NCBI GenBank assembly: GCA_963971305.1
Contig: OZ020309.1
Location: 14,067,001 to 14,131,000, forward strand
Source: Arcuatula senhousia
Taxonomy: Eukaryota > Mollusca > Bivalvia > Mytilida > Mytilidae
Direction of reading: 5' to 3'
Length of the DNA stretch: 64,000 bases
Below the pieces are notes generated by a model that searched no databases, was not told the DNA's origin, and was given only the letters and a program-made list of their open reading frames with translations. The position numbers and the translations under genes are program-made. Numbering within the stretch: position 1 is the first letter of the stretch; each line of letters opens with the position of its first letter. Below, in pieces: positions 34,622 through 47,853 of this stretch.

Positions 34622-35862
34622 GCATTCCTTATACCGTTTATTGTATATTACGACATATTGGGACGGCTACCGGACCGATACTTAGTCACGGTGGGACCGG
34701 TTGGGGTATGTAGCCCACTTACCCCTCTGTTAGTGCCACCTACTCACTTATGGATTGAAAGGGGAGGGAAAAGTTCAGAACCATTTTCTATGTACTTATA
34801 CAGGGCCGTTTATTGTATATAACGACATATTGGGACGGCTACCGGACCGAATCTCGATACTTAGTCACGGTCAGACTGGGTGGGGCATGTAGCCCACTTA
34901 CCCCTAGATCTGTTAGTGCCACCTACTCGCTTATGGATTGAAAGGGGAGGGAAAAGTTCAGAACCATTTTTTATGTACTTATACAGGGCCGTTTATTGTA
35001 TATTACGACATATTGGGACGGCTACCGGACCGAATCCCGTTTAGAACCATTTTCTATGTACTTATACAGGGCCGTTTATTGTATATTACGACATATTGGG
35101 ACGGCTACCGGACCGAATCCCGATACTTAGTCACGGTTGGACCGGGTGGGGCATGTAGCCCACTTACCCCTCTGTTAGTGCCACCTACTCACTTTCGGAT
35201 TGAAAGGGGAGGGAAAAGTTCAGAACCATTTTCTATGTACTTATACAGGGCCGTTTATTGTATATTACGACATATTGGGACGGCTACCGGACCGAATCCC
35301 GATACTTAGTCACGGTCGGACCGGGTGGGGCATGTAGCCCACTTACCCCTCTGTTAGTGCCACCTACTCAATTATGGATTGAAAGGGGAGGGGAAAGTTC
35401 AGGACCATTTTCTATGTACTTATACAGGGCCGTTTATTGTATATTACGACATATTGGGACGGCTACTAGACCTATTCCCGATACTTAGTCACGGTCGGAC
35501 CGGGTGGGGCATGTAGCCCACTTACCCCTCTGTTAGTGCCAACTACTCACTTATGGATTGAAAGGGGAGGGAAAAGTTCAGAACCATTTTCTATGTACTT
35601 ATACAGGGCCGTTTATTGTATATTACGACATATTGGGACGGCTACCGGACCGAATCCCGATACTTAGTCACGGTCGGACCAGGTGGGGCATGTGGCCCAC
35701 TTACCCCTCTGTCAGTGCCAACTACTCACTTATGGATTGAAAGGGGAGGGGAAAGTTCAGGACCATTTTCTATGTACTTATACAGGGCCGTTTATTGTAT
35801 ATTACGACATATTGGGACGGCTACCGGACCGAATCCCGATACTTAGTCACGGTCGGACCGGC
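34622..35862. repeat. 179-bp satellite array, copy 2
   Basis: Same units and unit order as 8970-10203, including the shortened unit near 35040. Substitutions are spread over the units, which argues against recent homogenisation between the two arrays. Confidence 0.92.
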
Positions 35863-36479
35863 ACTAGTAAAGTCATTTGGGTTTTGATTGGCCATTTTGG
35901 CATTACCCCGATTTGAAAAAGATTTTAAAAAATTGAATTGAATTGATTTAGATTGCCCTCTCTATTTCAATTCATTTCAATCTTAATCAAACTCTTTGTG
36001 ATCTAAATCAATGCATTTTGAGACATGCGCCTTGCAGTCAATTAATCTAAATCAATCTCACTGACAGCCCCGTCAAACTTCTATGGTTAAACCCAGTCAA
36101 TCTATTTCAAACCTCGTTTATACAATATCCTAGCAGTCAATCAATCCAAATCAATCCATAGGTTATACCATTTAAACCAACAAGAAACACGATAATTTGA
36201 AAGCATTATAAATTTTAGATTTCCGGGAGTATTTTATATTTACACAAATTAAAGTCATTTTATATCTTATTTATTTTTTTATTATATATTGCGTTCTTAT
36301 TTTAATTTATTTATTATTATGATTATTTCAATCTTAGTTTTAATTATTTATTCTTAAATAACCCAACTGACATGACTGAAAAGTGTTTATAATGTCGGCC
36401 GCGGCCGGCCTGATTATAATTCATTATGAAGAACATGTAAACGATATCGTGCATGGTAATATAAATCCTGTAAATCATT
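35863..36479. other. AT-rich tract, copy 2
   Basis: Counterpart of 10204-10819. Confidence 0.5.
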
Positions 36480-37085
36480 ATATTATTAATCACATAGAAT
36501 TTCTTTATTTTTATTGGTTGAACAATACCACATGGTCATTTTGTATTTCTTTTGGTACATTCAAAATTCCTAAAAATAGAATTTTCAAGCGATATTTTTT
36601 AATACTGCATATCTATACAGCACGTTACTAAAAATAGATTTTAAAAATTCCAGAAATTGAATCACATGACAAATGTATCCATTAGAAATAATTCTTTCAA
36701 TAGTTTTTCTATTCAACAATAACAAATAATAATGGAGTGATTGAGAAATATTTGAAGTCAAAATATTATAAAGAAAATAGTTTTATTGTATTTCGATTGC
36801 AATTTATTTATGTGGAAATTTGTCATACAAAAATCCTGTGAATGAAATATCTATACATCATAACATCAAAAACTAAAATATGGTATGTATAAAACATTTG
36901 AAATTTCAAATTATCAACAATTTATGATTAATAATATAACAATTATAGCTTTTGGTTCGGTCAATACAAGAATATATCAACCAACAGATCTATGCATATC
37001 GACCTCGAACTGCGTTCTCGGTCAATATGGATCTGTTTGGTCGATATATTCTTGTATCGACCTCATACTAAAGCTATAATTGTAT
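36480..37085. mobile_element. 606-bp insertion found only in copy 2
   Basis: Copy 1 reads straight from TAAATCATT to GTATCCCC at 10811-10825, whereas here 606 bp intervene. The block is very AT-rich and ends in a 145-bp fold-back (36939-37083). No clear target duplication. It is either an insertion here or a deletion in copy 1. An 82-codon ORF is not credible. Confidence 0.6.
36939..37083. other. 145-bp fold-back hairpin
   Basis: Starts ACAATTATAGCTTT and ends AAAGCTATAATTGT. TACAAGAATATATC on the left pairs with GATATATTCTTGTA on the right, and the pairing continues through ATATCGACCTCGA against TCTCGGTCAATAT to a loop of about 7 nt. Nearly the whole length is self-complementary with scattered mismatches. 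Confidence 0.75.
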
Positions 37086-39400
37086 AGTATCCCCCCACCA
37101 GCTTTAACTTGCGATTGAATGCATGTGGTTGTTATTATTGATTTTATATTTTAAAATTTTTTATTTATATTTTCCTCAAGACATAAAAAATAATTTAGCA
37201 ATTTACATGTATAGTACGCAATTTTCCTTGTATATTTAAAAAAAAAGTTATAGTCTTCACTAAGTAGTCAATGTATATTCGTTTAACTCCATAACTCCAT
37301 AGATTTTATTTCCAGTGTCGTCCTTGTCCAGCCGGTGGCTACAGATACGATATATCATATACGGGTACCTTTTTTATTTCAAAACTGAATTGACTTTTTG
37401 ATTACTTTGATATTTCTTCACTTGATGTATATTAAAGTGTTTCATGAAGTTCATAATCAAGTCTATAAAATACAATAAATTTTAAGAACTTCCAGTGCCT
37501 GATGATAGGACTATGAGTTCCCAGACTTAGATGTCTTGATTTCAGCAACAACACTTTAAATGCTCTTTTTTAACACTTTAAACATACTATTTATTATATA
37601 TTCCGGTTAATATTTCTTAGAAATTGGCATGCAGAATTTGACCAAAAAGTGTACAAATTATATGTCTTCTTTGGGATTACGTGAACCTGATAAAAGACAA
37701 CCATGTCATATTTTTTCTTAACTTGTACAATTTATCTGTACATGTTGCAGCATGTACAATATTGCAACTTGTACACAACATATATATTGATTTAACCATG
37801 ACTGTGTTTGTTTTATAAAGAAATTAAAGAATGAAAGAATGCATTCTTTTCTACCATGTATGGTATAAAAACAACAATCATAAGAAATATAAGAAATGGG
37901 ATATGTTTTATGATGATAATATATGCGTGCCGTGTGCAAAGTGTCCAACCTCCTCTGGACCTAGTCTATTGAAACATTGAATGATATTTGGATATGCTAT
38001 ATATTGATATTTCAAGGAATAACCTCTCATCAGTAGCATTTGAATCAAAACATTGAAAGGTCAAATTCCAAAATTGTTGAAAACGAAAAGTACTCAGAAC
38101 CAAAACGTTGGAACGAGGAAGCAAAATGCAGCACCAAAGTACAACCAACAACAGTTATACAAACTATAAAAATCAGTTGAAATAGGTTTTACTCTTATGA
38201 TTAATACCAAATACAATAGCAATAACAAGTTGATACACTAAGAGGTACCAATCTGTAAAGAGTACTGGCACTTTTTCTCTGCTAGTAAAAAAATCCAAAA
38301 ACTAAGAACCCAACTTTTTCCGTATTTCGACATTAATCGATTTAAAGTTGCTCTATTTTTCTTTCTGACTTTCAGCAGGAAATAAAAAACCAACAAGTAT
38401 TACTTGAGTTACACATGATGGTTATTTACTACCCCTAATCCCCATAATATTCTTCCATGCATAGTTGTTGAGACACGTCCAGAATTTGTCAAAAACTTAC
38501 ATGTAAGTTGTTCAAGCACATTTTATTTTATCGCAGAATAAAGTAAGCTAGACCAGCTACCCATGATGCATCTTTATACAAAGTTTGATGATCATATCAT
38601 TCATTCAACACATGTAACTTTAAAAATAACAAGTTAAAGCGGAAAATATACAATGAAGATCAGGTGACCTGGGTGCTGACAAACTACATCTGACGCATTT
38701 ATATGCCAAGTTTGATGATCTACATACATATACTTGTTAGGATTTGAACTCTTTAAGTCACTCAAAATGTAGGTCTTCACGACCAATTTTCACCTGGATG
38801 TTGACTTACTACTCCTGATGAAAACATATGTAGGGTCTTGTAGAAATAATACACTATGGCTCAACTAATTTTATTTTAAGTGTGAAAAACATAACAATAA
38901 AATAATCTTTTGGTCAATGAGAAAAAAAATCAATATAAAAACGTATAAAAATAACAAAATTTGATTAAATAGTGTCTGACTAAAACTGTCGAAAAAGATA
39001 TAACAATAAAAGACTAATCTGGTCAATAAGAAAAAAATGAAACTGCATACCAAATTTCAAATCATTACTATGAGTAGTTCCTGAGAAATGTGCGAAGGAA
39101 TTTATTTCGGGACGTACAGACCTACAAACGTACGGACACTGGTAAAACTTAATGCCCCATGACCCCTTACGGCTTTTGTTGCATAGAAATATAAATAACA
39201 ACAGTGCATAAAAAATTATAAAAAAAAAATGGCAAAAACTGTTCAGCCTAATTCAGATAAAAATTTCTAACAAAAATTAATGTTAAAACAATTCAATACA
39301 TTATAATAAGAATTGTTGACTCAACAGATTCTAATATGCATTTTAAATCCTTGAAATAAGTAGCAATTAAAATGTTCAAAATTTGAAGAAAAATTCTTGT
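37086..39400. other. AT-rich non-coding DNA, copy 2
   Basis: Counterpart of 10820-13136 with small indels. Nothing else recognised. Confidence 0.5.
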
Positions 39401-39409
39401 ATGAAGACT

Positions 39410-39585
39410 CAAATATGACTAGATGTCTTTTTTATGCTTGTAGAATGATGTTCGGTATTGGAAAAAAAAATTGCCACATGTTGATGAGCACTGAAATCTC
39501 TCTGGTTCGTCATGATGACCTTGATGTGCTCTTGTAGGTATCGCTTTGCTTTAAATCACTTTCCACAATAGTTGCATGAAAATTC
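39410..39585 (-). pseudogene. C2H2 zinc-finger remnant, copy 2
   Basis: Counterpart of 13146-13321; the same stop and frameshift are present. One small change near 39515 alters the linker region. Confidence 0.5.
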
Positions 39586-39638
39586 TGTATAACTTACAGC
39601 TCCACAAACACATGATACTTGACTTGTATGTGTGAGTT

Positions 39639-40969
39639 TTGTTTGCATTTCTCACATTTAAATTTTTATATCATCCTGTGTGTAGACCAGTAGAAAAAGC
39701 AAATAACAGATTTTATGGGGGATTAGCCATTTTGCGAAAACCACACCTTAAAAAGCACGTAAAAATATTAACAAATACCAATCCAAATCATCAATGGATT
39801 AAACTTGAGAAAGCTTTTTAAGCTTTCCTAAGGATCTTTTTATATGCATTGTTTATTACCCTCCCCCAGAATCTAGTTATACAAAAAAGCTTGATGTTGA
39901 TATTTTGGAAGCTATTGAAAAAGACATGATTTTATACAGTAGAAATGGGGATTTTCTTATTTGTGGTGATATAAATGCCAGAACTGGGGTTGCTCCTGAT
40001 TTTATTCTACAAGATAGTAGATATTTTCTCCCTCTTGATAATGGATACATCCAAGATCAAAATATTTTAAAACGTCTAAGTAAGGACTCCAAATTCGACC
40101 AGAGGGGAAAGGAATTGCTTGATTTTTGCATAAGTTACCAATTAAGAATTTTAAATGGCAGATTACTTGGTGATGCATTTGGTAACTTTACATGTTTTAC
40201 GCCAAATGGCAGTAGTACAGTAGACTATATTATGATGTCTGAGAGTGTCCTTGATAGCATATTATATTTCAGGGTTAAGCAATTTTTGCCAACATTGTCT
40301 GACTGTCATTGTCAAATCGAATGGAGTATGTCTGCTAGTTATATGATCACTGATAATAGTTCTACTAACTCAATAAATAAGCTTAAGCCAATGCCAATTA
40401 AATATATATGGTCAGAAGATTCTGCTTACATGTTTAAAGAAGCTTTAACTAAAGATACCATACAATCCAAAATATCGGAATTTCTAGATACTGCATGTAT
40501 AAATGACAACAAAAACATAGCATCTGAAAAGCTTTGCAGACATTTTTACTGCAGCTGCAGATATATCGCTGAAAAAGCCAAAACAAAAGGCTAAAAACAA
40601 ACCAAAGTGGTTCGATGGCAATCTGCAACAGATGAGAATTAATCTAATGAATTATGGCAAAATATATACAAAGTTTCCCAAGGATCCATTTGTGAAAAAT
40701 TATTTTTATAAATTGTATAGAGAGAACCATAAAACAAGAGAAACACAGCGAAAAGCTTTTAAACAAAATTTGTTGCATGAGCTTGAAACTCTACACGAGG
40801 ATAACCCTAAAAAATACCGGCAACTTATAAATGAGCTTCAAGGGAAATATCAAAATTTGCAGCAATTGTATTTCTCCTGATGATTGGTTAACTCATTTTA
40901 AGGATTTAAATGAAGTAAAAGATAAATTTCACTACCGTATGAATGAAATTAATGACAAAGTGAAGCAAC
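39639..40969 (+). pseudogene. LINE endonuclease part, copy 2
   Basis: The frame at 39905-40594 gives the endonuclease with GDINARTG, NGSSTVDY and LSDCH. It is two codons shorter than copy 1 because of a 6-bp deletion near 40517. The N-terminal part lies in another frame (39639-39821). An 82-codon linker frame follows at 40632-40880. Confidence 0.85.
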
Positions 40970-42457
40970 TTGAAAAAAAACAATTGCTTTAATGAACTTG
41001 ATTTTGCCATTTCAGATTCAGAAATTATAGTTGCTATTTCTCATATCAAGCTTAATAAATCCACTGGCTTAGACAATATCTCAAATAATATGATCAAGCA
41101 TTGTCAATCTGCATTATTACCTTGTTTCAAAAAAATATTCAATGCTTGTCTTACAAGTGGCATTTATCCAGAAAATTGGGCTGAAGGATATATAGTACCT
41201 TTACACAAAGGTAATGATCTAAATGACCCGGGTAATTACCGTGGACTTACCATTACAAGTGCAATAGGAAAATTATTTAATCGCATTTTAAATGACAGAC
41301 TGGTAAAGTTTTTAGAAAAACATAATATCATAAATGATTGTCAAATAGGCTTTACTAAGAAAGCAAGAACTTCTGACCATATGTTTATTTTAAGAACTAT
41401 CTTAGATAAATACTGTAATACCAGCCATAACAAGATATTTGCCTGTTTTGTTGACCTTAAGAAGGCATTTGATACTGTAATTCATGCAGGAATAAGATTA
41501 AAATTATTGGAAGTAGGCTGTGGATCATTATTTTATAATATTATCAAAAATATGTATGCTATAAGCAAATCTAGTATCAAAATTGATGATAATCTGACTG
41601 ATTTTATTCCAACTAATTTAGGAGTTAAACAGGGAGACAATCTAAGACCTAACCTGTTCAAGATCTTTATAAATGATTTTCCAAAGTATTTAGATAATTC
41701 ACTTGACCCTGTATTCCTTGATAAAAAGGCAATCCACTGTCTCACGTATGCTGATGACATAATTCTCCTGTCTACTTCCACTTCTGGATTACAGGAAAAA
41801 CTAAACTTACTTAATAAATTCTGTAAAGACTGGTGTCTTACAGTAAATACTAAAAAAACTAAAATATTAATATTCAACAAGGCAGGCAAACTTATCAATA
41901 TGAAATTTTTATTTGACAATACAGTTCTAGAATGTGTCAACAAATATAAATATCTGGGAATGACTTTTTGTGCGTCTGGATCTTTTGCTTATGCACAGGA
42001 GGAATATATATAATAAAGCAATCAAAGCATATTTTAAACTATCAAAAGATTTTTTATCTCTTCATCCAAGTGTGCATGTATTTGATCATACGATAAAGCC
42101 AATTTTATTATATGGATGTGAAATATGGGGAACATTTAATCCTTATTCTTCAAAATTTAGAAATGGGATAAATAATTTCTGCTTTGATGATATTTATTCA
42201 AAGCAAAAAGCTGAAACACTTCATCAAAAATTTTTGTAAATCTATTCTTGGGGTTCATAAAAAATCCACAAATTTTGCTGTTTTATCAGAACTTGGAAGA
42301 TTCCCTATCTATTTTGATGTGATTAAAGCCATGATTAAATATAATGACAGACTAAGTAAAATTCAAGATTGCTTTCCCCTGCTCCATGCTGCTCCATACA
42401 ATGAATCTATATTACTTGATTCAAAAAAGCACTTATCCTGGTAGTTAGGATAAATAC
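40970..42457 (+). pseudogene. LINE reverse transcriptase, copy 2 (longest RT frame)
   Basis: An uninterrupted 347-codon RT frame (40970-42013). Residue blocks include FVDLKKAFD (160-168, first catalytic Asp), GVKQGD (218-223) and YADDIILL (260-267, paired Asps). The tryptophan codon at 41177-41179 is a stop in copy 1. Downstream frames (41970-42444) give the thumb and connector, then similarity to copy 1 stops at 42457 inside the LINE. The RT reads as functional in its core motifs but is separated from the endonuclease by frameshifts, and its C-terminus is lost. Confidence 0.88.
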
Positions 42458-43019
42458 ATAACCCGATTAGTTGTTTTTGTAACAAAATATCATAACTGCA
42501 ATCTGTTTGTGACAAAGTAATCGGGACAGATTTTCATCAGATTGTTTTAATAACTAAGTAAAAAACTGTAATGCACATGCAGTTAAAAATCATCTTTAAA
42601 CAGATTTGTAATGATTTTTTACTTTTAAAAATAAAATTACTGATGTATTCTATGAAAACGGCAATTTAATATAGGTCAAAATATAAGAAATGTCGCCGGT
42701 AAAGTCACGTTTCAGCACCCCGTTTTACGTAGTGAAACGGCTATAAACGTAACGAAACGTACCGACACGTAGTTGAAACCGGGTACATACGTAGAGATAC
42801 CTTGACACAAACGTGGGGTGTCCCGTTTGTATCGTTTGCACAACACAAACGTGACGAAACGCGGCTAAAAAAAATAAACGTAGCAGATACGTAGTACAAC
42901 GTGGTAAAACGTCGTTAAAACGTGTCAAAACCTAGTGAAAGCGTAACGAAAACCTAGTTAAACGTAGCAGAATATGCCCATCACCAGGTTTTACTACGTT
43001 TTCCTAGGTATTTACTATT
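42458..43019. other. Junction hairpin and AACGTAG-rich tract
   Basis: Just right of the duplication breakpoint, CCCGATTA and TAATCGGG (42463-42521) form an inverted repeat that includes ACAAA/TTTGT. From about 42700 to 43010 the DNA is dense in AACGTAG and GAAACG motifs, like the arms of elements A-D, but no TCACACT terminus is visible. Confidence 0.5.
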
Positions 43020-43740
43020 ATGAAGTTTGCACCCTTCTTTTGTACAAAATCTTCATTTAGATCACATCAAAAGAAAAAAAGTACTATGAAATTGTTAAAT
43101 TACGGGATGTTGCTGAATGAGCATACGCGTATTCTGCAAGATAAGGCTGTTGTTGTTTCAGTACAACCAAAACCGGTACCAGAGGATAAGAAAAACGCGT
43201 TTAATTTGGCTGAGACATTGGAAAAGTAGGAGATCTCAGTTCGGCATGTACGAACAATTTTAGAGAAACTGGGACGTGGGTATATATTGTTTCCTTTAAA
43301 AACTGTTTGCGAGTTGACCCAGCTATGTTTCAGGAGAATGTAGTTAGAATGACATCAGGGTTAAGAAGAAAGACACATGGTTCAGAGAGGCACTATCAGT
43401 TGGCCTATCTCTTGCACTTGTACTCATCGCAGCGATTTGTCAAGTTTTCTGTAACCAATTATTTTTGGAATTAAATGACTGGGAATAAATTACAAGGTGA
43501 TTCTTTTCTCTTATTTAAAGGGAACGAGGAAAAGACTGAAATAGTACTTTGCGTGAAAGTCTTAAAGCTGTTTAATATAAACAATCTGTAACAAGTATTT
43601 AGTAAGCTAATGCTCACTAGTGATACCCCGCTTCTGTTCAAAACTTTAGTATTCGGTTAACAGAAAGTAGATGGCCTAGGAGTATAAAATAGATATAATA
43701 TGATAAGATTGAAGGCGAAATATTAAACCTGTACGACCTA
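43020..43740. other. Unassigned stretch with short ORFs
   Basis: A 69-codon plus-strand ORF (43020-43229) is followed, in other frames, by a coding-like stretch near 43330-43440 (GLRRKTHGSERHYQLAYLLHLY). It may be a decayed transposon gene, but no family was recognised. Confidence 0.25.
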
Positions 43741-43746
43741 TAGTTA

Positions 43747-45367
43747 TGCTGGCGTCACACTATCCCGATTTTGCCCCCGATGGATACACGATTATGGATA
43801 TTTTCTAAATCGGGGTGATCGTATCCAAATCGCGCTATTCGTATTGCCATCTTTTACCATCGTAGCACCATCTGCGGAAATATTCCAAGTTCGGCAACAA
43901 CTTCGTGATGCCTTCCTAATTTTTTAACATGTTTAAAAACTGCCGAAGGTTCGTGCGAAGGCCAATCGTCGTGTTGTATTCGTCATTCCATCTTTTCCAT
44001 CGTAATGCCTTCGTGAGTGCATCTTATCATTTCGTGTTGCGTTCTTATTGTCGTCGGTTACATTTATCTTACGATGGCGACACAAATGAAACGAGAAGTT
44101 CTCCGATGGTCCCCGATTGGAACACGACGTCGTAAGGGCCTCGCTTTATATTCGTATAGCCTTCGTAATTAGAGTAATGGCATAGGGTAATGGCATGGCG
44201 ATGGAAACACGGCACTGTTAAGAAGCAAGATAATGTCTAAATACAAAAGTGATCATCATTTTTCAATTTGCGATATCTAAGCTTTTCAGGATAAATGCGC
44301 TTTCCAGACAAAACAAGGAGAAGACAGCCAATGAACTAGAGCATTCTGATGCTTTCCTTTTCATTCTGTTCTTTCCTGCCAGGCGCTTTCTGTTCAATAA
44401 AAACGCGTTACTTACGCGTTATAACGGGTTACTCTCGCGTAACTTTCTTAGACTTTGAAAGAGCTTAATAAATCAAGTAACATCAGTTTTTTTGCTATCT
44501 TCAGTCTCTACATTAAGATATTAATTGCACCCACTCTTACTTGTCGACATCATGGACATGCAGCGTGGGTATACTAAGAATTAAAGCCCTAGTTTTATTT
44601 TTTATCCATATATACCAATAATAAGAGCAACGGACATATTGTAGACTGAACTATAATTTTATTGCAAAACAAGTTATTACAATTCATACTTTATTGCAAA
44701 ACGGGTTGTCCTATTTTAGCGCCATTTGCAATAACAATGCATGCTTTGTTGTAATTTTTCTACATAGTTACAACATATTCTTGCTGTTTTCAGATTATGG
44801 GTGCTTCAGTCAACTCACACAAGGCACGAACAAAACAAGATAAAGCAACAGCACCTTTTTTCTGTTCTGTCGTAATAGCTTCTACATATTAGCTTTAGAT
44901 CAAATGTCTCATCTACTCTTACTGGTCGACATCAGGGACAGAAGGACATATTTGAAAATTAGCCTTCGTTTTAATTTGTTATGTGGAAGCAGCAAAGGAC
45001 AATTTATATATACAACATATAATCTTATTGCTAATCGTGTTATTACATTTCATACTTCGTATAACCCTCGGGATGCATCGAAGACCCGTCGTATGCTTAA
45101 CATAGCGTCGTACAGCCATCGTATAGCTTCGTTTCTCGTTCGAGTATAATTCTCGACTAATCTTTATAACATCGTAACAACTTCGTAATCGGTTCGCAGC
45201 CATTCGTATTTGCTACTTTTCTAATCGTTAAGCCATCTGTTCTAATCGTATATCCTTCGGCTTTGATTTTGATTTTTAGCAACTTCGGGATTAACTTCGC
45301 ACGAAGTTGAAATTTTCGCATTCGTGTGTCCATCGTATGTCAAAATCGGGACAGTGTGACGCCAGCA
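43747..45367. mobile_element. CpG-rich TIR element C
   Basis: Inverted ends of about 28 bp begin TGCTGGCGTCACACTATCCC at left; the right copy differs at one base in this part. Direct TTA copies flank it (43744-43746, 45368-45370). Each arm (about 43800-44200 and 45050-45345) is packed with TTCGTA/ATCGTA motifs, while the 850-bp centre is ordinary AT-rich DNA with an imperfect ~378-bp direct repeat (GTCGACATCA at 44543 and 44921). No transposase. The TTA target and terminus suggest a PIF/Harbinger-like non-autonomous element. Confidence 0.8.
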
Positions 45368-45469
45368 TTAGACAACTGTGACAGGATTTTGCATCCATGA
45401 TCAACATGTGTAAAACCAGTTTAGCTAGGAACTTTAAATTAACTTTAATTGCTATTGGTACGCTAGTGC

Positions 45470-46180
45470 CTATGTCTATCCGCTCCCTGAATTTTGAATC
45501 TGTCTACAGCCGTTTATTCTTCATTTATTTTCAGCTTTGATATTGGATTTTAGTACTTCTAGACAAACAGAATACTATTATTACTTTAGATTAACTGGTT
45601 TACATTCCTAAGACCATATTGTTGGCGTTGTTTCGTGCCTCTCTGCAAGAATTGAGTCCGTCTAAAGCTATTTATTGTTAATTCATTTTCGGCTTGTGGT
45701 GTCCTTTAAAGACCAACAAAAAGCTTTTATTTACTTTATACTGGATTACATTTCAAAGACCATATTTTTGTTTTGTTACCCTAGTTGCTCATTTCGAGTC
45801 GCTCCTAAGGCTTTGAGTCCGTCTACAGACGTTTTAATTTTTCATTTATTTTCAGCTTGTGGTGTCCTCTGCAATCATTTAATTTGTATTTCTAGGACAA
45901 CAGAATGCAGTGGTTCCTTTTAATATTCTTAAGACCCTTTTATTGGTTTTGGTAACCTAGTTGCCTATTTCGAGTTGCCCCCATAGCTTTAAGTCCGTCT
46001 ACAGCCGTTCATTTTTCATTCTTTTTCAACTTGTGGTGTCTTTTACAATCGGTTTTCATTATTTTTAGATGAAACAGAATACTGTGGTTTATTTAATTTT
46101 ACTGGTTTACAATCTTAAGACCCTATTGTTAGTTTTAGTAGCCTAGTTGCCCATGTCGAGCCGCTCCCTGAATTTTTGAT
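45470..46180. repeat. ~165-bp tandem array, four units
   Basis: The block GTCCGTCTACAGCCGTT and variants recur at 45493, 45655, 45819 and 45990. Each is followed by a TTCATTTATTTTCAGCTTG-like stretch. Units are diverged. Short ORFs here are not genes. Confidence 0.7.
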
Positions 46181-47699
46181 ATACAGTGATATTAAAGGAC
46201 CTTGCCTCTTTCATCTTCTGGTTCTTTACGAGTTCCTGAAATAACGAGAAGAGGGGTACAGTTTGCGCTCATTGGAGCATGCAAACTCGTGAAAAATCTC
46301 ACATTTAAATGCACCAAATATGTTGTCAATAACGAAATCAAGCAAAATTGCAAACTTGGTCCAATTTGGAACAAATCTTATCTTTACTCTTGCGTCCTTT
46401 CCGGCCAAACTCAATTAAAGGGAAAGTTCACAAAAAAATGAAAATTTGTCATATGATTTCTAATGCATTATCTAATCATGCTATATCATTTAAACTTTTA
46501 TATTCAATTTAATAAGCTGAAAAATATGGAATTTTATTTTTTATCTTTTGGTTTCTGTCATTTTAAATACACATAACATCTGAATACCACAAAGTCTCCT
46601 TTTGACAGCAACCCACCATTTACCTTATTATTGAATTGCCAATATATATAATATTTTTATGTGCATCTATGTTTAGGCATTTTAAATAAGTGGTAGAAAA
46701 TCCTCATTTAAATTAACAAAATTGAGTTATTCTATAATTAGTAATAATGAATTTTTAGTATAAAAATCAATTGAAATAAGTCATTCTAATTATTTAAGTC
46801 ATGTTGTGTTCATCTTGCATATAAATCACACTATTGTTTTAAATGCTAGAATGAAAATAAAATGATCTAGTACATTAAATTTTGTTTCTGAATGTTTGTA
46901 TATTAGGTTTTGACACCTGTAGGTATTGATAATTAGAATTTCCTGTTTATTTCACCCCAAGTCAGCTGTGACTAATTACATTTATGTTTACCTAACCATT
47001 ACACAGGTACCTGCTGAGAGACAATGACAATAAATTCACATTAATTTATTACTTTTAGCAAACCCAGTGGGGGATTAGAAAAAGGACCTGTATTTTACAT
47101 AATTATATCACAATTATTTTCAATGAAATATGATGACTTACATTTTAATACACAACTACTTTCTTAATAGTAAATAAAAAAATATTTTTTTGAATTATAG
47201 GACTTTATAATTTTAATTAATTTTGATTATAAAGTTAAATTTAAAAGATAAAGATAATAGATTAATAAAACATTTTTTTAATAGATTTTTACATAGAAAT
47301 AAATTTGAAAATATTAAATGAACTTGTCCACTCATGATTATTTCAATTATTTTGTTGGTTATTGGACATACCACATGATCACTTAAACGTTTTAACAAAT
47401 ATGATTTTTTGCTACTCAGTAGAAATTCTGATCAACTTAAGTAGTCCCTTAATGTAGAGTAGGGGACTATTTCAAATAAATAATCATCAATATCTTTGTT
47501 ATAAGTTAAGATATGAGAGAAAAAAATTGCACACTGTTATAAAACATTGTTCTGGACAGTTTAAGACCATATGTCAAAAATCGTGAACTTACCCTTTAAG
47601 ACGTCGTGAATTGTATTGCTTTGTCGGTCTAAATTCATACGCCATTCAATTCAATTTATTAAAAAACGATTAAATATCTATGTAAATAAATACGATAAT
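46181..47699. other. AT-rich non-coding DNA
   Basis: Short overlapping ORFs at 46192-46441 on both strands have no family signal. No other feature is recognised. Confidence 0.4.
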
Positions 47700-47851
47700 C
47701 AATTAGGTCTCATGAATAACAAAAATATGATCACTCGTCCTGGAATGCACTGAAATTAAACTCGTGCACGGAACAAGTTCAGCACACTCGTTAAATCTGG
47801 GTGCGTTCACCGACTCGTGATCATATTTTGGTTATTCACTCGACCCAATTA
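47700..47851. repeat. Inverted repeat (~40-bp arms)
   Basis: GAATAACAAAAATATGATCA at 47714 is mirrored by TGATCATATTTTGGTTATTC at 47818. Pairing extends outward through AATTAGGTC / GACCCAATT. The spacer is about 70 bp. Probably a small fold-back element. Confidence 0.6.
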
Positions 47852-47853
47852 AT

